Assembly (NCBI GenBank): GCA_902797565.1
Contig: CADBTO010000232.1
Coordinates: 1-5,388 of the forward strand
Source of the DNA: an uncultured Lachnospiraceae bacterium
GTDB lineage: Bacteria > Bacillota > Clostridia > Lachnospirales > Lachnospiraceae
Reading direction: 5' to 3'
DNA: 5,388 nucleotides
The notes under the pieces were generated by a model, which was given only the letters and a program-made list of their open reading frames with translations, had not been told where the DNA came from and searched no databases. This document shows, in pieces, positions 1 to 5,388 of this stretch. The first letter of the stretch is position 1; each line of letters starts with the position of its first letter. The translations under genes and the position numbers were made by a program.

Positions 1-2684
1 ATATGACCGGACTTCCGGCAATGACCCGTTTGTTTGAGCTGGCTGAGGCTGGAAAAGCTGCAATGATCCGTGAAAATGAGGAGCCGGTGTTCCTGTTCTT
101 TGATATGAACGGGATGAAGCTGTACAACCGGAAAAAGGGGTTTGCGGGGGGCGATGAAGCGATCCGGGATTTTGCCAGGCTCCTGAGCCAGACATTCAGC
201 AATGAGAACTGCTGCCATATCAGCGGGGACCATTTCGCGGCGTTTTCCAGGAAAGCGGGTATCGAGGAAACCCTGGAACAGCTGTTTGCGGACTGGGAAA
301 AAACCGCTGGTGGAAGCGATCTTTCGATCCGTGTCGGGATCTATGAAAATAAAATCGAGGAAGTGCCGGCGGGCACTGCCTGCGACCGGGCGAAGCTTGC
401 CTGTGACGCGCTCAGCAAGGATTTTCGTTCCAAATTCGGCTTTTACAATGATAAGCTGCTGGAAGATATTGAGAAGCGGCAGTATATTATCTCGCATATT
501 GACCAGGCGATCGAGCAAAAATGGATTCAGGTGTACTACCAGCCGATCGTGCGGGCGGTGAATGGGAGGGTGTGCGATGAAGAGGCGCTGGCGCGCTGGA
601 TTGACCCGGAAAAGGGCTTTTTGTCCCCGGCAGATTTCATCAGCTTTCTGGAGGATGCCGGGCTGATTTACAAGCTGGATCTTTATGTCCTGGATCAGGC
701 GCTGGAGAAAATCCGGCGCATGAAAGAGAAAGGATATTTTGTTGTTCCGCAGTCCGTCAACCTGTCCCGCTCGGATTTCTATGCCTGCGATATGGTGGAA
801 GAGATCAGGCGGCGTGTCGATGAATCGGGCGTGGGACGGGAGATGGTCACGATCGAGATCACGGAAAGCATCATTGGCGGGGATTTTGACTATATCAAGC
901 GCCAGATCGAGCGGTTCCGGGAACTGGGATTTGCGGTCTGGATGGATGATTTCGGGAGCGGGTATTCGTCCCTGCATGTCCTGCAAAGCGTCCAGTTCGA
1001 CCTGATCAAATTCGATATGGGGTTCATGCGGCGGCTGGATGACGGGGACGCGGGGAAGGTCATCCTCACAGATCTGATGAAGATGGCAACGTCCCTTGGC
1101 GTGGATACGGTCTGCGAAGGCGTGGAAACGGAGCAGCAGGTGCGCTTCCTGCAGACCATTGGCTGCTCCAAACTGCAGGGATATTATTTCCTGAAACCGG
1201 TTCCTTTGAAAGAGATCTTCAGACGGTATGAGAGCGGTGAGCAGATCGGGTTTGAGAATGCAAAAGAGACCGGCTATTATGATGCAGTGGGGCGGATCAA
1301 CCTGTATGACCTGTCCATTATGTCGAGCGTGAACGAAAATGTGTTCGAGAACGTCTTTGATACGATTCCGATGGGGATTATGGAGGTGGATGCGGCCGGA
1401 GAGAGCGTCCAGTATGTCCGGGTCAACCGTTCCTTCCAGAAATTCCTGCATCATGCGTTTAACTGGGAGCTGTCGGACCGGGAAGTGCGCTACAAGGTGC
1501 CGGAAGTCGGGCCGGGTACGGAATTTATGCGGCTGATTAAGGAATGCCGGCAGGACGGGGATCGGGTGTTTCTGGATGACGAGCTGCCGGATGGGGCAAA
1601 GGTGCATTCCTTCGCCAGGCGCATCGCGACGAACCAGGTAACCCATACCTATGCGGTGGCAATTGCCATCCTTTCTGTGATTGAGCCGGAGAACGGCGTG
1701 CTGTCCAAGGAGTACCAGGAGCTGCAGCAGGAAAACGAAAGGCTGCGGAGGGAAGCGGCAGCAAACCGGAAGATTGCGGAGCTGCAGGCATCGCTCGTGT
1801 CGCTCCTGCAGAATATGCCGGCACTGACGTTTTCCAAGGATGTCCATACCAGGGTATATCTGGCATGCAACCAGGCGTTTGCGGAGTATGCCGGGAAGGA
1901 GAAGCCGGAGGATGTGGTCGGTCTGACGGATCTGGAGATCTTCGACAGGGAAACGGCATCACATTTTATTGAGGATGATAAAAAAGCGCTGGCGATGGAT
2001 GCGCCGTACATCTTCTTTGAGGATGTACGCGACGGTGCAGGAGCCCAGCGGCAGTTCCAGACCACGAAACTGAAGTTCATCGACGAAACCGGCAGGGAGT
2101 GCCTGCTGGGGCTCTGCCAGGATGTGACCGATATGATCCGGATCCAGCGGGAATATGACGACGCCAAGGAGATCTATGCCAAACGGCTTGCCCAGGCGAA
2201 GGAAAGCGCGCGGATTGATACGCTGACCGGTGTGAAAAACGGGCAGGCATATATGGCGGAAGCGGAGAAATGGGACTTTTTGATTACGCAGCAGCGCAAT
2301 CCGGAATTTGCCGTGACGATCCTGGATGCAGGCGGGTGGGAGCAGGCAGACGGACTGGCCTCTGGCCAGGCAGGGCAGCAGGCGCGGGACGCATATCTGC
2401 GTGAAGTCTGCCAGATGATTTGCAGGACGTTTGCACACAGCCCGGTATTCCGTATCGGCGGGGGCAGGTTTGCAGTCATTTCTGCGGGAGCGGATTATGC
2501 AGGCATCGAGGCGCTTTGCAGGCGCATTGAGGAACAGGATTCCAGCGAGCGGCAGGCTGGCAGACCGGGTATCGCTTATGGCTGCGCGAAATATGGGCAG
2601 GATGGGGGATTTGCAGCAGTGGCTGCGCGTGCTGCGGATGCCATGGGCATTCGTGGTGGAAGAGGCGGGAAAAGTTTGTTTTAG
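1..2684 (+). CDS. Multidomain c-di-GMP phosphodiesterase, degenerate GGDEF-EAL-PAS-coiled coil-PAS-degenerate GGDEF (5' partial)
   Basis: Predicted to hydrolyse cyclic di-GMP to linear pGpG in the cytoplasm under control of sensory domains. Residues are counted from the first full codon, the ATG at base 3. Residues 1-150 are a GGDEF fold with SGDHF (74-78) in place of GGDEF and no RxxD inhibitory site. Residues 160-408 are an EAL domain with the metal and catalytic set present: E194 (EAL), N253, E285 and E288 (EITE), D315-D316 (DDFGSGYSS), K336, D338, E372 (EGVE), Q392 (QGY). Residues 444-560 look like a PAS-type sensor, 563-603 a coiled coil, and 604-712 a clearer PAS ending in QDVTD. Residues 735-893 are a second decayed GGDEF with GGGRF at 819-823. 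No membrane segment is seen. ATG 3 falls inside the conserved DxLTGLP opening of the GGDEF fold (M replacing L), so the true start is probably upstream of the window. Domain calls are by eye; EAL activity is a confident inference, the sensed ligand is unknown. Confidence 0.93.
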   Translation, partial: MTGLPAMTRLFELAEAGKAAMIRENEEPVFLFFDMNGMKLYNRKKGFAGGDEAIRDFARLLSQTFSNENCCHISGDHFAAFSRKAGIEETLEQLFADWEKTAGGSDLSIRVGIYENKIEEVPAGTACDRAKLACDALSKDFRSKFGFYNDKLLEDIEKRQYIISHIDQAIEQKWIQVYYQPIVRAVNGRVCDEEALARWIDPEKGFLSPADFISFLEDAGLIYKLDLYVLDQALEKIRRMKEKGYFVVPQSVNLSRSDFYACDMVEEIRRRVDESGVGREMVTIEITESIIGGDFDYIKRQIERFRELGFAVWMDDFGSGYSSLHVLQSVQFDLIKFDMGFMRRLDDGDAGKVILTDLMKMATSLGVDTVCEGVETEQQVRFLQTIGCSKLQGYYFLKPVPLKEIFRRYESGEQIGFENAKETGYYDAVGRINLYDLSIMSSVNENVFENVFDTIPMGIMEVDAAGESVQYVRVNRSFQKFLHHAFNWELSDREVRYKVPEVGPGTEFMRLIKECRQDGDRVFLDDELPDGAKVHSFARRIATNQVTHTYAVAIAILSVIEPENGVLSKEYQELQQENERLRREAAANRKIAELQASLVSLLQNMPALTFSKDVHTRVYLACNQAFAEYAGKEKPEDVVGLTDLEIFDRETASHFIEDDKKALAMDAPYIFFEDVRDGAGAQRQFQTTKLKFIDETGRECLLGLCQDVTDMIRIQREYDDAKEIYAKRLAQAKESARIDTLTGVKNGQAYMAEAEKWDFLITQQRNPEFAVTILDAGGWEQADGLASGQAGQQARDAYLREVCQMICRTFAHSPVFRIGGGRFAVISAGADYAGIEALCRRIEEQDSSERQAGRPGIAYGCAKYGQDGGFAAVAARAADAMGIRGGRGGKSLF

Positions 2685-2694
2685 AAACGCGAGG

Positions 2695-2704
2695 TAAGGA
2701 GGGG
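2695..2704 (+). promoter_or_regulatory. Strong Shine-Dalgarno site of the downstream gene
   Basis: The run TAAGGAGGGG is close to a perfect match to the anti-Shine-Dalgarno end of 16S rRNA. Its GGAGG core ends 5 bases before the ATG at 2708. It settles that start codon and marks the next gene as well translated in its own right. It lies in a 23-base gap after the TAG of the phosphodiesterase gene, and no hairpin plus T-run terminator fits there. Confidence 0.88.
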
Positions 2705-2707
2705 CAT

Positions 2708-5388
2708 ATGCCAAATCTTAATGGAGCGGCACCGGGCGGGCAGCCAGGGAACGGGGAAATCCAGAAGCAGGCACCGGTTATACAGGCGCAGATTCTTACA
2801 GAAGAAGAGAAACAGAAGCTGGCGTTTCAAAAACGCAATCAGCAAATGATCGAAGATGCCTATGGCTATATCGACGGGAAAAAACATGCGAGCCGGAATG
2901 CCCTGCAGGATGTGCTGAAGGACAGTTTCAAAAATCATATGGCGGTCCGCGTGGAAATGCCCACGCTCACAGACCTGCACAGCAGTTATGCGCCGGCATA
3001 TACGGAGAAAATCGGGAAAAAGAGCCGGGAAAAGAAAATCAGGAACAAGATTTCCAGGCTGTATGTCAAGGATCAGCGGGCGAAGGAATTTGAAGCGCTT
3101 GAACGGAAGCAGTTTGAAGAACGGGATGTTGCGGCCAGGCTGCGCATGAGTATCTCTGAGGATGTGCGCCATTCCATCACGCCGCAGCAGCTGCGGGATT
3201 ATTCGGAACTTTCGCGCATCCTGAGCAGTGACAAGCTGGAGCAGGCGAGCCTGTTTGATGAGATGATCCAGAAGACGGTTCCTGTTTTTCACGGGGATGA
3301 AGCGCCAATGCCGCCGGAGTTGGCGGCGGCAGGGCGTGCGGAACTGCTTTCCAGGATGACGGAACGCCTTCTTTCGATCCGGTATGGGAATATCCAGCTT
3401 TTGAATGACGCGCAGCTGGTAAAGAATGCGAAGCGTTTCGAAGATGACGGAAAGCTGGTGGAGATCTATGAGCGAATGCTGGAGCAGTCTCCCGGATTTC
3501 TGGACAGTTTCGATAACAAGGAGCAGCTTCAGGCGCAGGGCAAGGGAAAAGAACTGTCCATGAAAGAGCAGGTACTGCAGACCCTGGAGCGTGTAAAGGC
3601 TGTCAATGCGTTCTACCGCATTCGGAAGCTGATCATCACGAACCCGTATTACCGGACGCATTATGACGATGAACTTTCCATGAATACGAGCATCGAGGAC
3701 CGGCCGGAGAAGCGGATGCTCTCGAAACTCCTGCGGGCAAGCTTTTATCTTGGGAAAAACCTGCAGGATTTTGGCATTGATGTGACGGGCGTGGGAAAAG
3801 TCGGAGCGGGAAGACGTGTCAAGCCAACCCTTGTTCCGCCGGAAGACAGCTACAATGCAGCGTTTGAGAGCAAGGTCTGCCGTATTTCGAACGATCCGGA
3901 GGACTTCAAGAATTCAGAGGAATACCGGAAGGCAGAGGCGGCGGTGCAGAAGGTGCAGTCTGAGATTACGAACGGGATCAGCAGGGAAGCGCGCGCGCAA
4001 AAACAGGCGGAACTTGCTGCTGCGGAGGCGGCGCTGCAAAAAGTCTTGGAAAACCGGGAAGCGGAGAAGCAGCAGCAGGCGCGCGAGCGGCGGGATGTCT
4101 GCAGGGAGCTTGTGGAAGAGCTGGAACGCGAAGCGAAGTACCATCTGCCGGAAAAGCACCTGGGCGGGCGGGTGGATCCGATGAAGCTGGCAGGAAAGAA
4201 ACTGACTGCAGAACAGGCTATATCAGGCGGGATCGGGGCACTGTCGCTGACGATGACGTATCTTCTGGAAAAAGATGACCTGGTCCGCAAAGATCTGAGC
4301 AAGAAGATTGCTGCGCAGAGGAAGAACCGGTCCGGGAAATGGGGGATCTATTCCAAACGATTCGCCCCGGATGCCGTAGGAAATTTCTATGACTCAGGCG
4401 ACCAGATCGAACGGCTGGATATTGCGCTGTCAAGCGAGCTGTTTCGCGGGATGACGGACAATGAGATTCTGGAGATGAACGAAAACCTGTGCCATACGCT
4501 GGACAACGGGAATAAGGGGGCGGACTATACAGAGGTGCAGCAGCGTGCGGAAGAAGCACATTTTGTTGATGCGCTGTACCAGGTGGTCGATTATACATAC
4601 ACGATCTTCCGTCAGGCACTGAATGCAATCGGGGATTTTGCTTCTTATGGCCATCCCATCGATGTCCAGAAAATTCTTTCTCCGGCATTTGCGAATGCGT
4701 TTATCAACGGATATGGGATCATGACCAATGTGGAACAGACTTTTCCGTATGAACTCCTGAAAAAGTATTCGGGCCGCAATGTGGAGCATCTGAAGGATTA
4801 CCGGGAGGTCATGGATCTTCTGGGAGACTTTGGCATGCCGGGCATGGCAATCGAGCAGCAGGCGCGGAGAGTGGCGGAAGATGAAGAAGAAGGGAATGGA
4901 CTGGACGAAAACGAGACGCAGAAGGTGAACCGGAAGGCAGCGGCAAGGCTGGAAAAAGTGCAGAAAAGGCTGGCCGATGCGCAGGAGAAGGAGGAGGCAG
5001 CCATCCGGAAAGCGCAGCAGGAGGCCATCCGGAAAGGGCAGCCGGCCGATGCAATCGAAAAAGAGCTGCGCCGTATGCGGGAAGCGGCAAAAAAGCGGCT
5101 GGAGCCGTTTGAAAAAGAAGTCCGGCTTGCCAATATGCTGCAGAAGCCTGACGTAAAAGACGGGAAGCGGCGTGTGATCCTGAATGGCAAGCTGCCGTCT
5201 GATTTTGAGCAGTGGGATTGCGGCGAGCAGGGGGCTGTTATGGTACATCTCCTTAATTCGGTACCGAAAGCGATGCAGCAGATCCGGTACAATGTCCTGG
5301 GCATCCGGAAGGAAACGCCGAAAGAGGAGCGCGACCGGATCCTGCGGGAGTATGAAAACAGCCCGAATAAAAAAGAGCTGGACCGTCG
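2708..5388 (+). CDS. Large uncharacterised charged coiled-coil protein (3' partial)
   Basis: Not recognised; no function is assigned. The frame is open from ATG 2708 to the right edge: 893 full codons plus two bases, no stop. The start is fixed by the Shine-Dalgarno site just upstream. It begins MPNLNGAAPGGQPGNG, a Gly/Pro/Asn/Gln-rich stretch likely disordered and unlike a signal peptide. Residues 26-380 are Lys/Arg/Glu-rich and probably mostly helical, including the phrase ITNPYYRTHYDDE (309-321). Residues 402-480 are Ala/Glu/Lys/Gln-rich, probable coiled coil. Residues 500-715 are more mixed, with Gly and aromatic residues (GALSLTMTYLL at 510-520, KWGIYSKRF at 544-552, INGYGIMTN at 666-674), and look like a folded domain. 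Residues 736-806 are a second probable coiled coil with a short internal repeat. There are only two Trp (545, 836) and few Cys, and no membrane segment. I see no Walker, PilZ, kinase, nuclease or protease motif. It sits 23 bases after the phosphodiesterase gene, probably in one operon. A scaffold, a c-di-GMP-linked effector or a secreted or phage-like structural protein are all possible. Confidence 0.9.
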   Translation, partial: MPNLNGAAPGGQPGNGEIQKQAPVIQAQILTEEEKQKLAFQKRNQQMIEDAYGYIDGKKHASRNALQDVLKDSFKNHMAVRVEMPTLTDLHSSYAPAYTEKIGKKSREKKIRNKISRLYVKDQRAKEFEALERKQFEERDVAARLRMSISEDVRHSITPQQLRDYSELSRILSSDKLEQASLFDEMIQKTVPVFHGDEAPMPPELAAAGRAELLSRMTERLLSIRYGNIQLLNDAQLVKNAKRFEDDGKLVEIYERMLEQSPGFLDSFDNKEQLQAQGKGKELSMKEQVLQTLERVKAVNAFYRIRKLIITNPYYRTHYDDELSMNTSIEDRPEKRMLSKLLRASFYLGKNLQDFGIDVTGVGKVGAGRRVKPTLVPPEDSYNAAFESKVCRISNDPEDFKNSEEYRKAEAAVQKVQSEITNGISREARAQKQAELAAAEAALQKVLENREAEKQQQARERRDVCRELVEELEREAKYHLPEKHLGGRVDPMKLAGKKLTAEQAISGGIGALSLTMTYLLEKDDLVRKDLSKKIAAQRKNRSGKWGIYSKRFAPDAVGNFYDSGDQIERLDIALSSELFRGMTDNEILEMNENLCHTLDNGNKGADYTEVQQRAEEAHFVDALYQVVDYTYTIFRQALNAIGDFASYGHPIDVQKILSPAFANAFINGYGIMTNVEQTFPYELLKKYSGRNVEHLKDYREVMDLLGDFGMPGMAIEQQARRVAEDEEEGNGLDENETQKVNRKAAARLEKVQKRLADAQEKEEAAIRKAQQEAIRKGQPADAIEKELRRMREAAKKRLEPFEKEVRLANMLQKPDVKDGKRRVILNGKLPSDFEQWDCGEQGAVMVHLLNSVPKAMQQIRYNVLGIRKETPKEERDRILREYENSPNKKELDR
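5000..5041 (+). repeat. Short in-frame direct repeat (AIRKAQ / AIRKGQ)
   Basis: Two 18-base copies, 5000-5017 and 5024-5041, differ at one base (gcg versus ggg) and are spaced 24 bases start to start. They encode AIRKAQ (residues 765-770) and AIRKGQ (773-778) within the second coiled-coil stretch of the large unknown protein. The near identity at DNA level suggests a small, fairly recent tandem duplication of 24 bases. It keeps the frame and adds eight residues, roughly one heptad-like step of helix. Confidence 0.55.

Noticed and set aside
147..161. GGDEA at residues 49-53, which looks like an active GGDEF signature
   Set aside because: It lies about 15 residues after FFDMNG, at the position of the conserved GHxxGD loop, and is followed by the IRDFARLL helix. 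The true active-site hairpin comes later, at SGDHF (bases 222-236), so the cyclase site is still judged broken.
2685..2707. Possible promoter or terminator between the two genes
   Set aside because: Only 23 bases, mostly taken up by the Shine-Dalgarno site; no -10/-35 pair or hairpin plus T-run fits.
2600..2707. Frameshift joining the two genes into one longer protein
   Set aside because: The frame of the second gene does stay open back into the end of the first. However, its translation there is Cys/Trp/Gly-rich and unlike any GGDEF ending, and a strong ribosome binding site with a well-placed ATG makes a separate start the simpler reading.
1959..2714. Minus-strand open frame of 251 codons across the gene junction
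   Set aside because: It overlaps the PAS and second GGDEF regions, which are clearly coding on the plus strand; its own translation shows no domain.
3310..3327. GC-rich inverted repeat GCCGCC / GGCGGC with a 6-base loop, resembling a terminator stem
   Set aside because: It lies inside an open coding frame and has no following T-run. It is explained by Pro-Pro and Ala-Ala codons in the segment MPPELAAAG.
2681..3661. Minus-strand open frame of 326 codons
   Set aside because: It lies entirely opposite the large plus-strand gene. Its Leu/Phe/Arg/His-rich translation is what the complement of Glu/Lys/Gln-rich codons gives. It has no convincing domain, and the plus strand has the ribosome binding site.
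4430..5248. Minus-strand open frame of 272 codons
   Set aside because: Another shadow opposite the charged, coiled-coil-rich part of the plus-strand gene. The composition is biased (Leu, Phe, His, Arg, Cys) with no recognisable motif.

Overview
The window looks like a piece of a Clostridia chromosome, most likely Lachnospiraceae. The basis is indirect: moderately GC-rich coding sequence, a strong AAGGAGGGG-type ribosome binding site, and a c-di-GMP signalling protein whose GGDEF/EAL/PAS wording (FFDMNGMK, YYQPIVR, CxDVTD) resembles proteins common in that family. No rRNA, tRNA or other phylogenetic marker is present, so the assignment is tentative. Both genes run left to right, and almost every base is coding.

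Bases 1-2684 hold most of a large multidomain c-di-GMP protein whose 5' end lies outside the window. Its order is degenerate GGDEF, then EAL, PAS-like, coiled coil, PAS, and a second degenerate GGDEF. The EAL domain keeps every catalytic residue I could place, while both GGDEF domains have lost theirs (SGDHF and GGGRF). The predicted activity is therefore a sensor-controlled c-di-GMP phosphodiesterase, not a cyclase.

Only 23 bases follow, containing a strong Shine-Dalgarno sequence and no terminator. A second long gene starts at 2708 and is still open at the right edge (893 complete codons seen). I do not recognise this protein. It is a large, highly charged, soluble-looking protein with two Lys/Glu/Ala/Gln-rich probable coiled-coil stretches and no signal peptide or membrane segment. 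The spacing suggests co-transcription with the phosphodiesterase gene, so it may be an output or partner of the c-di-GMP signal; that link is inference.

No mobile elements, CRISPR arrays, RNA genes, promoters or terminators are supported. The long open frames on the minus strand are shadows of the two real genes.
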